A stretch of DNA of 64,000 nt from JAMXLO01 sp963749575 (GTDB taxonomy: Bacteria; Pseudomonadota; Alphaproteobacteria; Acetobacterales; Acetobacteraceae): contig CAVVNM010000016.1 of assembly GCA_963749575.1 (NCBI GenBank), positions 434,001-498,000 of the forward strand, given 5' to 3'. The position numbers and the translations under genes were made by a program. The notes below the pieces were generated by a model. It did not search any database, had not been told where the DNA came from, and saw only the letters and a list, made by a program, of their open reading frames with translations. The number at the start of each line of letters is the position of its first letter. Position 1 is the first letter of the stretch. This document shows, one piece after another, positions 43,676 to 53,494 of the stretch.

Positions 43676-45991
43676 GTGCGAGGCGGCCCGATCATCGCGG
43701 CTATCGCGATCCTGCTGAGCGGTAACGTTGTTGCTCAAACCGTGCCGCCGGCGACACCGACAGTCACCGAATTGCCACCGGTCGAAGTGGTCGGCGCCTC
43801 TCCGCTCATCGGCTCGGGGATCGATCGTAATACGATCCCGGCGGAAACCCACGTGCTGGACAGCAGCGACATAACGCGGCAGGGAACCACCGACCTGGTC
43901 AATTCGCTGAACCGGCAGGTGAGCGGCGTCAGTCTGGATTCCGCTTCGGGCAACCCCTTCCAGCCGACGCTGTTCTATCACGGCTTTGCTGCGTCGGGAC
44001 TACAAGGAACTCCCCAAGGCCTTGCTGTCTATGTCAATGGCGTTCGGTTCAATCAGCCATTCGGCGATACGGTGGACTGGGATCTTATCCCTGATATCGC
44101 CATCGACCGGATCAACCTCGAGGGTTCCAATCCCGTATACGGCCTCAATGCTCTGGGCGGCTCGGTGAACGTCCAGCTCAAGAACGGTTTCACCTGGCAG
44201 GGTTTCGAGGGAGATGTCTCAGGCGGGTCGTTCGGCCAGGTCGAAGGAGAGTTCCAATACGGCAAGCAGATCGGCAACGAATCGACCTATGTTGCCGGGA
44301 CGGTGCTGCACCAGAGCGGCTGGCGGGATCAGCAGTCGACTGAACTGCAGAATATTTTCGGCGATGTCGGCTGGCGAAGCGACCGTGCCGAGCTGCACCT
44401 CAATATCACGGCGGCGCACTCGATACTCAACGGTCCCGGCAGTTCGCCGGTCGAGCTGCTGGCCGCGGACCCGGCCGCGCAGTTCACGGCACCGAACTCG
44501 ATCAGCAACCAGTACGCCTCGGTCAGCCTCAACGGCAACGTGGATCTGACTGACACCACCTCGGTGCAGGCACTGGTGTACTACCGCTATCTCCTGCAGC
44601 GCGTCACCAACGGCAACGCGCCGAACGATACGCCCTGCACCGATGGCTCGGGGCTGCTATGCTTTGATGGAGGCTTCGGTACCACGCTGGGCGGCGGGTT
44701 CATTCCGGACTTCCTGAATGGCGGTCAATATTCCGAACTGGACAACCAGACCACCAACACCAACGCCTATGGCGCATCGGTCCAGATCACGAACACCGAT
44801 GATCTGTTCGGGCTGAAGAACCACTTCATCGCAGGGTTCAGCTTTGACGGGGCGCAGACGATGTTCAGCGCGGTCTCGTTTATCGGTGGGCTGACACCGC
44901 TTGACCGCGTGTTCGGCGGGCCAGGGGTGGTAATCGACGAGCCTGGCACGAACTCGCCGGTCCGCGTCGCGATCTCCAACGCTACATACGGGTTGTATAT
45001 CGCCGATACGCTGAACCTGACGCCGCGGCTTGCCTTGACCCTTTCTGGCCGGTTCAACGCGGCGCTGATCGACTTGAACGATCAGAATGGTGGTGACCTG
45101 ACCGGCAATCATAGTTACAACCACTTTAATCCGGCCGCCGGAGTGAGCTATCAGTTCAGCCACTGGCTCACTGCGTACGCCGGTTACGCGGTGGCGAACC
45201 GCGCACCCACGCCGGCCGAGCTCTCGTGCGCCGGGCCCACCAACTCGTGCAGCCTGGCCAACTTTTTCGTCGGTGACCCCAACCTCCAGCAGGTGGTGTC
45301 GCACACCGTGGAGGCCGGCGTGCGTGGCAGCTTCGCGCCAAGCGAAGGGGTCAAACTCAATTACAATCTTGCGCTGTTCCGCAGCACCCTCGACAACGAC
45401 ATCGCATTCATCAACAGCGCGACCCAGGGGCGCGCCTTCTTCACCAATGTTGGCGAGACGCGCCGTCAGGGGGTCGACGTCGGCGCGCAGTTGAAGACCG
45501 ACCGTTGGCTCGCCTATATCGCCTACACCTATATTGCTGCCACATTTCAAAGCGGATTCGTCGAAGGGTCGGGCAGCAATCCGGCAGCGGATGCCGATGG
45601 CAATATCACAATTCGCGCCGGTAATCGGTTGCCCGGGATTCCGGCAAGCCAGCTCAAATTCGGCGTCTACTACAACGCGACGGACAAGTGGACCGTCGGC
45701 GCCTCGGCAATTTTGGCAAGCAGCTCTTACCTGTTCGGCGATGAGGCCAATCTCACGGCACCATTGCCGGGCTATTTCACAATGAACCTCAGTACAAATT
45801 ACCAGCTGAGCAAGAATGTGCAGTTGTTTGCATGGGTCGAGAACATCACCAACGCGCGTTACTACACGTTCGGTACCTTCTCACCGACCAGCTCAGTGTT
45901 TCTCGCCCAGGCTCCTGGCGCCACCAACCCACGCAGCTACAGTCTGGCGGCACCGATCGGCGGCTTCGGCGGCATCAGGGTGACGTTCTGA
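43676..45991 (+). CDS. TonB-dependent outer membrane receptor
   Basis: 771 residues from the GTG at 43676, which has GGGAGG eight bases upstream; the GTG at 43667 overlaps that site and is less likely. Signal peptide (IIAAIAILLSGNVVAQ), TonB-box-like ELPPVEVVGASPL, plug domain (SSDITRQGTTDLVNSLNRQV, FNQPFGDTVDWDLIPDIAID) and a 22-strand barrel ending in Phe (GGIRVTF). Ligand unknown; there are no siderophore genes nearby. Divergent from a two-component pair and near tonB, which suggests a dedicated, signal-controlled uptake system. Confidence 0.93.
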   Translation: MRGGPIIAAIAILLSGNVVAQTVPPATPTVTELPPVEVVGASPLIGSGIDRNTIPAETHVLDSSDITRQGTTDLVNSLNRQVSGVSLDSASGNPFQPTLFYHGFAASGLQGTPQGLAVYVNGVRFNQPFGDTVDWDLIPDIAIDRINLEGSNPVYGLNALGGSVNVQLKNGFTWQGFEGDVSGGSFGQVEGEFQYGKQIGNESTYVAGTVLHQSGWRDQQSTELQNIFGDVGWRSDRAELHLNITAAHSILNGPGSSPVELLAADPAAQFTAPNSISNQYASVSLNGNVDLTDTTSVQALVYYRYLLQRVTNGNAPNDTPCTDGSGLLCFDGGFGTTLGGGFIPDFLNGGQYSELDNQTTNTNAYGASVQITNTDDLFGLKNHFIAGFSFDGAQTMFSAVSFIGGLTPLDRVFGGPGVVIDEPGTNSPVRVAISNATYGLYIADTLNLTPRLALTLSGRFNAALIDLNDQNGGDLTGNHSYNHFNPAAGVSYQFSHWLTAYAGYAVANRAPTPAELSCAGPTNSCSLANFFVGDPNLQQVVSHTVEAGVRGSFAPSEGVKLNYNLALFRSTLDNDIAFINSATQGRAFFTNVGETRRQGVDVGAQLKTDRWLAYIAYTYIAATFQSGFVEGSGSNPAADADGNITIRAGNRLPGIPASQLKFGVYYNATDKWTVGASAILASSSYLFGDEANLTAPLPGYFTMNLSTNYQLSKNVQLFAWVENITNARYYTFGTFSPTSSVFLAQAPGATNPRSYSLAAPIGGFGGIRVTF

Positions 45992-46010
45992 CGGCTGTGC
46001 ACTCCCAGGC

Positions 46011-46731
46011 TCAGTACCGCCGGAGCAATGCCACCAGCTTGCCTTGCACCTTCACCCGGTCGGCCGGGAAGATTTTCGTCTCGTGCCGGACGTTGCACGG
46101 TTCGAGCGCGATCGAGTTGCCGCGGCGGCGCAGTCGTTTCAGCGTGACCTCGGCATCGTCCACCAGGGCAACGACGATCTGACCGGTCTCCGCCGCGTCG
46201 CTCTTGCGAATGACGACGGTGTCGCCGTCGAGGATGCCGGCCTCGACCATCGAATCGCCGGCGACTTCCAATGCGTAGTGCTCGCCGCCGTCCAGCATGT
46301 GCGTCGGTATGTCCACGTAGGTGGCGGGATCGCGCAACGCCTCGATCGGCAGGCCGGCGGCGATGCGGCCGTACAGCGGCAACTGGATCGCCGACGCATC
46401 GTTGGCCGCGCGCACGCCGTTGATCTTCGGCGTGAAATCGCCGCGGATCACGGTGGGCGAGAACGGCGGGCTGGCCTGCTCGGCGGCATGATCCTCATCT
46501 GCCGCGTGCGGCAAGGTTCTCGGGCAGCCGCAGCACTTCCAATGCTCGGGCACGATGGTGGCGACGACCGAGGAAGCCGCGTTCCTCCAGCGCCGAGATC
46601 AGCCGGTGGATGCCGGACTTCGACTTCAGCTTGAGGGCGTCCTTCATCTCCTCGAAGCTGGGCGAGAAGCCGGTCTGCTTCAGATGCTGGTCGATGTACA
46701 GGAGCAGCTCGTACTGCTTTTTTGTCAGCAT
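46011..46731 (-). CDS. lexA: LexA repressor (one frameshift)
   Basis: SOS repressor with self-cleavage. From the ATG at 46731: MLTKKQYELLLYIDQHLKQT, then the winged helix FSPSFEEMKDALKLKSKSGI and LISALEERGFLGRR. Near 46515, after LRLPENLAA, the match continues in another frame: DFTPKINGVRAANDASAIQL, cleavage site RIAAGLPIEAL (Ala-Gly), catalytic Ser in VAGDSMVEAGIL and Lys in DAEVTLKRLRRR. Ends VQGKLVALLRRY. A single indel in such a conserved protein is more likely a sequence error. A GTTC-N7-GTTC box lies upstream, as expected for autoregulation. Confidence 0.93.
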
Positions 46732-46796
46732 GGCGCGCGATCTTTCCCCTCAGGCGCCGAATGCCCGTCATGGAACAAATCGGCAACTGGAACGGC

Positions 46797-46811
46797 GTTC
46801 TAGATAGGTTC
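46797..46811 (-). promoter_or_regulatory. LexA (SOS) box upstream of lexA
   Basis: GTTC (46797-46800), seven bases TAGATAG, GTTC (46808-46811), read on the plus strand, 66 bases upstream of the lexA start. It matches the alphaproteobacterial consensus exactly and is in the right place for lexA autoregulation. Confidence 0.7.
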
Positions 46812-46859
46812 GCACCGCGCCGTCAAGATTTCCTGAACCGGCACGCGAAAAAAACCGCG

Positions 46860-48067
46860 TCAGAGGCCGAGCGAATCGAGGCGAATCACCGTGACCTCGC
46901 TGCCCTCCGGCAACGCCGGAGCGTTCGGCGCGCGCAGAATCAGGGCATCCGCCAGGGCGAGCCGGCGCAGCATCGCCGAATCCTGCACCGGGAACGGCGT
47001 AGCGACGATCCGACCCTGGGGATCGATCGCAACCGTGGCGCGCAGGTGGTCGGCGCGATGGTCGTTGGCGCGTAGCGCGGCGCCGGCAATCGCCTGCACG
47101 GTCGGCGGCGGCGCGGCAGGCAGGCCGGAGAGCCGGCTGAGCGCCGGCAGCAGGAACAGGATCGAGCAGACCATGGCCGAGACCGGATTGCCTGGCAGTC
47201 CCAGCACCTTCACCGGGCCGAGCCGGCCGAACAGCAGCGGTTTTCCCGGGCGCATGGCGATCTGCCAGAAATCCAGCTCCAGGCCGCGCGTCTTCAGGCT
47301 TTCGATGACGAGGTCATGGTCGCCTACCGAGGCGCCGCCGGTGGTGACCAGCACGTCCATGCCGTGCACCGCATCGGCCACCGCGGCGACCGCCTCGCGC
47401 GTGTCGGCGGCAACCGGCAGCACCACCGGCTCGCCGCCGGCGGCGCGCACCAGGGCGGCCAGCGCATGCGAGTTGGAACTGACGATGCCGCCCGGCGGGA
47501 TCGGTTCGCCCGGCATGGCGATTTCGTCGCCGGTGGCAAGGATGGCGACACGCGGCCGGCGATGCACGGTCAGCCAGGGGTGGTTGGCGGCGGCGGCCAG
47601 TCCGATGTCGCGGGCGGTCAGGCGGCGGCCGGCGGGAACCACAGTGTCGCCGGCAGCGAAATCCTGACCGGCGCGGCGGATATGGCGCCCCGCGATGACG
47701 GCCTCGTTCACCCGAACCTCGGCGCCGGAGGCGGTGGCGTCTTCCTGCAGCAGGATCGCATCGGCGCCGCTGCGGGACGACGCTGCCGGTGAACAGGCGC
47801 ACCGCCTGGCCAGGGCCGACACATGCCGTCGAACGGATGGCCGGCCGGGGCGCTGCCGATCACGTGCAGCATGGCGCCGAGTGAGCCGTCATCGGCGCGC
47901 AGCGCGTAGCCGTCCATCGCCGAGACGTCGGCCGGCGGCTGCGTCAGGCGTGCGATCACCGGCGCGGCGGTGACACGGCCCCAGGCGTCGGCCAGCGCGA
48001 CAATCTCCGCCGGCGTCGGCTGAAGGTCGGCCAGGATGCGGTCGCGGGCTTCCTCGACGCTGATCAT
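46860..48067 (-). CDS. moeA: Molybdopterin molybdenumtransferase MoeA (two frameshifts)
   Basis: Inserts molybdate into adenylated molybdopterin. The N-terminal piece from 48067 has ISVEEARDRILADLQPTPAE and PPADVSAMDGYALRADDGSL. Near 47815 the frame changes to give RLFTGSVVPQ, and near 47780 changes again to GADAILLQEDATASGAEVRV. It then runs clean through LATGDEIAMPGEPIPPG, VTTGGASVGDHDLV and GLPGNPVSAMVCSILFLLPA to the end. Two close indels in a GC-rich stretch look like sequence errors. Next to lexA on the same strand, a common alphaproteobacterial order. Confidence 0.9.
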
Positions 48068-48070
48068 GGT

Positions 48071-49088
48071 TCAGTTGACCCGGGCCAGTTCCAGCAGGTT
48101 GTCGTCGGTCATCGGGCGGCGGCCCTCTTCCACCTCGTGGATCATCGCCACCAGCTTGCGCGTGGCGCGGCAGTCGATGCCGTGGCGCGCGCCGATCTCG
48201 GCGATCGGGGCGATCTGCACATCCACCTCGGTGCGGCGCTTGCGGATGGCAAGGTCGCGCCACACGCCGGAATGCGTCTTCGCGCTGGTGCTGTTGAACG
48301 CCACCATCGCGGCGATACTCTTGCGCGCAGCAGCCTCGCTGGCGCCAGGCTTGAAAGCCTCGACGTCGTAGCCGTTGAAGCCGCGCGGCTCAACGCCCTC
48401 TGCCCGTGCGACGACAATCGCCTCCTCGCCGAGGCGGCGCCACAGACCGAGCAATTCCGGCCGTGCCAGGCAATCGGCGATGCCCTTCTGGCCGAGCGCC
48501 TGGGCGAACAGCATCGCGCCATAGCCGAGCTTGCCCCAGAGATACGACCAGATGTCAGGCGTGGTGATCGCTTCCGGCTCGAAGTCGCGCATCACCGCAT
48601 GCAGCGCCGCAAGACGCGGCGTCATGGTGCCATCGAGTTCGCCCAGCACGACGGCGCCACGGTTGCCGAACAGGATCTCGCCCGGCGCCATCCAGTCGGC
48701 GCCGAAATTGATGAAGGCGCCGATCGTGCGGTCGCGGCCGACGATGCGCTGGATGATCAGCTCGTTCAGCCCGTTCTGCAGCGACAGCACATAGCCATCC
48801 TGCGCCAGGTGCGGCGTGAGCGGCGCGGGTCGCCGTCTCGGTGTGCTGCGCCTTCACCGCCAGGAAGATGTGCCGCCAGGTGCCGTTGAGTTCGTCCGGC
48901 GTGACGGCCGGCGCGGTGACAGGGAATTCCTCGACCGGGCCGGTGATGCGCAGTCCTGTGCCGCGGATCGCCGCGACGTGGTCCGGCACCACATCGACGA
49001 AGGTGACGTCATGGCCGGCGCGCTTCAGCCACGCGCCGGCCGAGCCGCCGATCGCGCCGGCGCCCCAGACCAGAATCCGCTCGGGCAT
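48071..49088 (-). CDS. Ketopantoate reductase-like (ApbA/PanE) dehydrogenase (one frameshift)
   Basis: NADP-binding start MPERILVWGAGAIGGSAGAW, then HIFLAVKAQHTETATRA. Near 48828 the match moves to another frame: AQDGYVLSLQNGLNELIIQR, then WSYLWGKLGYGAMLFAQALG and AFNSTSAKTHSGVWRDLAIR. ATG at 49088 overlaps the creatininase stop by one base (TGATG). Many ApbA/PanE homologues act on substrates other than ketopantoate, so I give no gene name. The coupling to a creatininase-family enzyme suggests a shared catabolic path. Confidence 0.8.
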
Positions 49089-49783
49089 CACCAGGTCTCC
49101 AGCAGCGCCCGCGTCTCCTGCACGGCGACGTCCCAGATCTCCAGCATCTCGGAATCGTCGCGCTGATAGCGGCCGCCGAAATTGCCGTCATCGATCAGCG
49201 TGCGCACCTCGAACGGCGACAGCGTGCGCAGGCGGTCGGTATCGACCATGCGCTTGATGCCTTCCTGCGGCGGACGGTTCGGCAGACGCGTCCAGGGGAA
49301 GTTCTCCATCCAACTCGCGTGGCTGGCGACGGGATCGATCGCACGCACCGCCGCGGCGGTGAGCGGTGCGCGCCACCAGTCATGAAAGCGGACATGCGCC
49401 TCGGGATTGTCCATCATCCATTCCTGCGCGACCGATCCGGCCGGCGCATTGCCGCCATGGCCGTTGACGATCAGCACGCGGCGGAAGCCGGCCTGCATGA
49501 GGCTGTCCAGCACATCGCGCAGCACCGCGGCATAGGTGGCGACGCGCAGCGTGACGGTGCCGGGGAAGGCGGTGAAATACGGCGTCAGGCCGTAGGGCAG
49601 GGCAGGGAACACCGGCACGCCCAGCGGTTCGGCAGCCTCCACCGCGACGCGTTCCGCGAGGATGGCGTCGGTCGCCAGCGACAGCCCGGCGTGCTGCTCG
49701 GTGCTGCCGAGGGGCAACGCGCAGCGGTCGTCGTGACGGACCCAATCCTCCACCATCCGCCAGTCCATGTCCGCAATCCGCAT
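49088..49783 (-). CDS. Creatininase family amidohydrolase
   Basis: 231 residues. Metal-binding features of the family are clear: ALPLGSTEQHAGLSLATDAI and LIVNGHGGNAPAGS, with Glu, His and Asp ligands. Members cleave cyclic amides such as creatinine or act on other substrates (for example in riboflavin or mycofactocin pathways). Coupled to the ketopantoate-reductase-like gene. Exact substrate unknown. Confidence 0.88.
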   Translation of the reverse strand: MRIADMDWRMVEDWVRHDDRCALPLGSTEQHAGLSLATDAILAERVAVEAAEPLGVPVFPALPYGLTPYFTAFPGTVTLRVATYAAVLRDVLDSLMQAGFRRVLIVNGHGGNAPAGSVAQEWMMDNPEAHVRFHDWWRAPLTAAAVRAIDPVASHASWMENFPWTRLPNRPPQEGIKRMVDTDRLRTLSPFEVRTLIDDGNFGGRYQRDDSEMLEIWDVAVQETRALLETW

Positions 49784-49847
49784 GACAGTCCCCGCGCTGC
49801 AAGGATCGGCACGCTGGACAGAGACGGGGCTTGCGTCAATCGGGGCG

Positions 49848-50054
49848 CTACATGTGGCCTTGCACGAGCCAATCGCACTGGATGCGTCCGGCCATCAGGC
49901 AGTCCTCGATCGCCGATTTCGCGTGCAACTCGCGCACCAGGAACAGGCCGACCGCCACCAGCAGCAGGGTGACGGCTACGCCGGCGAGGCTGGCCGTCTG
50001 CCGGTTGGCGGCCTCGTTGTCTTGCTCGACAAGCCAGGGGCGTTCCTGCTGCAT
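49848..50054 (-). CDS. Small single-span membrane protein
   Basis: 68 residues: a polar start (MQQERPWLVEQDNEAANRQT), one membrane helix (ASLAGVAVTLLLVAVGLFLV) and a short tail with two Cys (IEDCLMAGRIQCDWL). I recall similar short proteins in Acetobacteraceae. Function unknown; no operon partner is evident. Confidence 0.6.
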   Translation of the reverse strand: MQQERPWLVEQDNEAANRQTASLAGVAVTLLLVAVGLFLVRELHAKSAIEDCLMAGRIQCDWLVQGHM

Positions 50055-50134
50055 GTTGGCATCCTACCGCCGGCTAGGGGGTTGGAGGCAAGTCACGGTT
50101 GCGGTATGCGAATGACGCGTCAATAGGCCAATCG

Positions 50135-50773
50135 ATGAGCGAGCAAGCGCTGCGCCATCTCCGGCGCGACAAGGCATTTGCCACCCTGATCCGTCGGGTG
50201 GGACCGCCGCGGCTGGGCATCCAACGCAACTGGAGCCCGTACGAGGCGCTGATGCGCGCGATCGCGCACCAGCAACTGCACGGACGTGCGGCGTTGGCGA
50301 TCCTGGCGCGGTTCGAGACGCTATATCCAATGGGCGCCTTCCCAGCGCCGGATCTGGTGCTGGCCAGCCCCGAGGCCGAGTTGCGGGCGTGCGGCTTTTC
50401 TGGCGCGAAGATCGCCGCCATGCGGTCGATCTGTGCGGCGACGTTGGAGGGGACGGTGCCGACGCGACGCGGTTCGGCGCGACTTTCGGACGAGGCGCTG
50501 ATCGAGCGGCTGACCTCGATCCGCGGCGTGGGGCGGTGGACGGTGGAGATGATGCTGATCTTCACCCTCGGCCGCCCCGACGTGCTGCCGGTGGACGATT
50601 TCGGGGTTCGCGACGGCTACCGGGTACTGCATGGCCTGGACGAGCAGCCGAAACCGAAGGCGCTGGCAGAGATCGGACTGGCGTGGGCGCCATATCGTTC
50701 TATCGCGGCATGGTATCTGTGGCGTGCATCAGACGAGGCCAAGCGCACCAAGCAGCCGACGTCGCGTGCTTGA
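50135..50773 (+). CDS. DNA-3-methyladenine glycosylase II-like (HhH-GPD family)
   Basis: Base-excision repair of alkylated DNA. About 212 residues from MSEQALRHLRRDKAFATLIR (an earlier in-frame ATG at 50099 is possible). The helix-hairpin-helix reads LTSIRGVGRWTVEMMLIFTL and the catalytic Asp is in VLPVDDFGVRDGYR. Lacks the N-terminal AlkA domain, so it is the short form. Also IAHQQLHGRAALAIL, the usual QQ(L/V)S-like helix. Confidence 0.9.
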   Translation: MSEQALRHLRRDKAFATLIRRVGPPRLGIQRNWSPYEALMRAIAHQQLHGRAALAILARFETLYPMGAFPAPDLVLASPEAELRACGFSGAKIAAMRSICAATLEGTVPTRRGSARLSDEALIERLTSIRGVGRWTVEMMLIFTLGRPDVLPVDDFGVRDGYRVLHGLDEQPKPKALAEIGLAWAPYRSIAAWYLWRASDEAKRTKQPTSRA

Positions 50774-50896
50774 GGACTGGCGATGGCACTGATACGTGTG
50801 CTTCCGGCCGATAAACTGTGGGTTTGCCGCGGGGTCGTGTCTGCTGCTCGAGGTGGTCAACGCCAGCGTGGATCGGGTCAAATTCGTATGCCGCGC

Positions 50897-51223
50897 CTAA
50901 GGTAGCCAGTCGAGATCCAGAAACACATCATCGATCCAGCTCCGCGGGTCCGCCCCGCTTTCGGGAAGCGAAGGTGCAGCTGTAACGATGAAGTTGAATT
51001 GGGACACTGACCGAGGGCCTGTGATAGCCAATCCGCCAAGCGCCGAACGATCATTCTCCGAAAACCACCCTGCAAACTGTTGGATCGAGAGAGTCAGCAC
51101 AGACTCCGTGGTGCCATCGGAGTTGCCGATGTCAAAGGTGGCCGAGGTTGCCGATGTTGGCATTGCGAGCAGCAGACCAAGGACGGTCAATGCCGGTGCA
51201 GTTGAAATCAACGAGCGATGCAT
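50897..51223 (-). CDS. Small secreted protein of unknown function
   Basis: 108 residues. Signal peptide MHRSLISTAPALTVLGLLLA with cleavage near SATSA. The mature part is acidic (IGNSDGTTESVLTLSIQQFA, WIDDVFLDLDWLP). No Cys, no known domain. It may be a remnant of a longer exported protein, since it lies at the edge of a decayed zone. Confidence 0.45.
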   Translation of the reverse strand: MHRSLISTAPALTVLGLLLAMPTSATSATFDIGNSDGTTESVLTLSIQQFAGWFSENDRSALGGLAITGPRSVSQFNFIVTAAPSLPESGADPRSWIDDVFLDLDWLP

Positions 51224-51415
51224 TGCGATTCCCTTGATGTGGCCAAGCGACCGATGTGTGCGCAGAGGTGGCCGATTTCCCGCTGGCACGGGTTCTTCCG
51301 AAGCCTGGAGTATCGAGCTGTGGCTGCGGCAGGCCGAACCGGTCGATCGCAGGTCGCGTACCGCACCCTTCCGGTGCTCAGGTAGGCGAGCAACACGCCG
51401 GACGTCGGCGTCACC

Positions 51416-52046
51416 AGCGGTCGGCCACAGGAACGGCACATCGAGGGTGATCTCGATCCCCACTAAGATCTGAGCGACGAGAACCGGCGGGCGGTCGCGC
51501 GCGAGCGACGACAGGTCGTTGATGATGGTGTCGAGCACGAGCGCGTTGCGCAGAACACCTCCACCGCACCTGCCAGTCCAAAAAGCAGCGGCGCCAACGT
51601 CATGCCGTCATGCCGTCGACGAAATAATTCAGCGGCCGGTTCGGCATTCATGCCGCCGCAGCAAACTGTGGATTGCCCCAGTGCAGGTTGCCGGCACCAT
51701 ACACGATGGCAATGATGCCGAGACCGACGGCGAGCAGGATCGCCACACGGCGCGGCAGTGCGATCATCAGCACCGGTGTCAGCACGTCGACGTCGCCTCC
51801 GGTCGCGGCGACAAGGCGCATCGTGCCCGCGTCGAGCGCGCTCAGGTCAGCAGGGCAGGCTGTCTCGCGGGTGCTGTGCTGCAGCCGGAACAGCGGCAGT
51901 AAGGAGTATCGCTTGGGGATCTCGCGAAAGCTGCCTGCGATTACGTGGCGGTCAGGCGCGCGGTCGAACCGTCCGGAGGGAATCAGCCAGCTCAGCAGCA
52001 TGGCTGCGGCGACGATGAGGCTCATCATCACGATTGGATGCGGCAT
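51416..52046 (-). pseudogene. Remnant of a YfcC-type membrane transporter
   Basis: Start piece MPHPIVMMSLIVAAAMLLSW with LIPSGRFDRA, then SFREIPKRYSLLPLF, as in YfcC/arginine-ornithine-antiporter-like permeases. Next VGLGIIAIVYGAGNLHWGNP ends at a stop near 51648. Then MTLAPLLFGLAGAVEVF and TIINDLSSLARDRPPVLVAQ in other frames. The order and spacing fit one gene that has lost large parts (over half of the usual length) and has several frameshifts. Confidence 0.55.
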
Positions 52047-52176
52047 CTGATCGCGCCGTGGCGCGGTACACCGCGCCGTCTCGGCCGTGGCAACGGGGCG
52101 CAATAGCGCTTGCACGCTACTCATTGCGGCACGCTACCGTGGCGCGGAAGTCGCAGACAACAGGCGCGTCGCCGCG

Positions 52177-53428
52177 CTAGCCGCTTGCCAGTTCGGCCAG
52201 TGTCTGCGTCAGGACGCGCGTTCCGGCAGCCAGTTGCGATGGTTCGGAATACTCCGCCGGGTTGTGACTGATACCCTTGCGGCAAGGCACGAAGATCATG
52301 CCCGGTCGGACACACCGGGCACGACGAATTGCGCGTCGTGGAATGCACCGGACGGCAGGCGCATGTGGCGGTGACGCTGCATCCGCCGCCGCGCGCTCCA
52401 CCGCATCGATCACCAGCGGCGAGAACGCGACCGGCAGAGCGTGGAACGTCTCCTGCACCGTCGCGCCGGCATTGCGCACCGCAGCCTGCACCACGCCTGC
52501 CACCGCATCGCCGCGCGCCAGTAGCACAGTCCTTGTCGGGATGGCGGAAGTCGATAGTGAAGCTGGCACGGTTCGCCACCGAGTTCGACGTGTTCGGCTC
52601 CACCACGATGCGTCCGACGGTGAAGCGCAACACATCCTGTCGGATCATGCATCAGCGCGTTCAGCGCAGTGATGGCACGGACCATGTCCTGCACCGCGTC
52701 GCTGTCGCAGCGCGAGCGGCGTCGTGCCGGCGTGCGCGGTCTCGCCGGTGAGCGTCACGGTGAACCAGCGGCTGCCCTGGATGCCGGTGACGACGCCGAT
52801 GTCCAGTCGCTCGGCTTCCAGCCGGGGGCCCTGCTCGATATGCGCCTCGACATAGGCGTGCGGCTGGCTGCCGAGCGGGCGGCGCGGCAGGTCGGCTTCG
52901 GCGACCAGGTGCGCGGCGAGCGCGTCGGCGAAGCGGACGTTGTCGGGATCGACCACATCGGCAAACTCCTCGATGCGGCGGCAGCCGCTCCACGCCATGC
53001 TGCCCATGCAGCCGGGCGCGAACCGGCCGCCCTCCTCGTTGGTCCATGCCACCACCTCGACCGGGCGGCGCAGCGCCGCTTTCGGCGTCGTGCAGCGCGG
53101 CCAGCGCCTCCAGGCCGGCGATCACGCCATAGATGCCATCGAACCGGCCGCCGTTCGGCTGCGTGTCCATGTGGCTGCCGGTCACGACGGCGGCGGCGTG
53201 GCGGATCGCTGCCGTCGCGGCGCAGCCAGAGATTGGCGGCGGCATCGATCGATATGGACTGCGCCGATCTCGTTCGCCCAGCCGATCAGCAGCCGGCGCG
53301 CCTGCCGATCCAGCATCGGTCAGACAGGCACGGTTGACGCCGTCGCCCGGGATGGCACCGATCCTGGCCATTGCCATGAGCCGGTCCCATTGCCGCTGCT
53401 CGCTGACTGCCCCCGCCGCCTGGCTCAT
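52177..53428 (-). pseudogene. M20 family amidohydrolase (allantoate/N-carbamoyl-amino acid hydrolase type), frameshifted many times
   Basis: Pieces in three frames restore most of a 400-residue enzyme: MSQAAGAVSEQRQWDRLMAM, metal motif VVTGSHMDTQPNGGRFDGIY, TNEEGGRFAPGCMGSMAWSG, AYVEAHIEQGPRLEAERLDI, FTVTLTGETAHAGTTPLALR, VGRIVVEPNTSNSVANRASF and the end ISHNPAEYSEPSQLAAGTRV. At least six frame changes are needed. It is followed by the transporter remnant and preceded by an IS66 element that begins 67 bases upstream of its start. Confidence 0.7.
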
Positions 53429-53486
53429 TCGTGCTCTCCTGCCGTCGGCGGCAGATGACGTGCGGTCGGCCGGGGCGTCAATTAAG

Positions 53487-53494
53487 ATGTGCTG
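53487..53494. repeat. Target site duplication, left copy
   Basis: ATGTGCTG directly before the left inverted repeat of the IS66-family element. It is identical to the copy at 55080-55087. Eight bases is the normal IS66-family duplication length. Confidence 0.9.
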
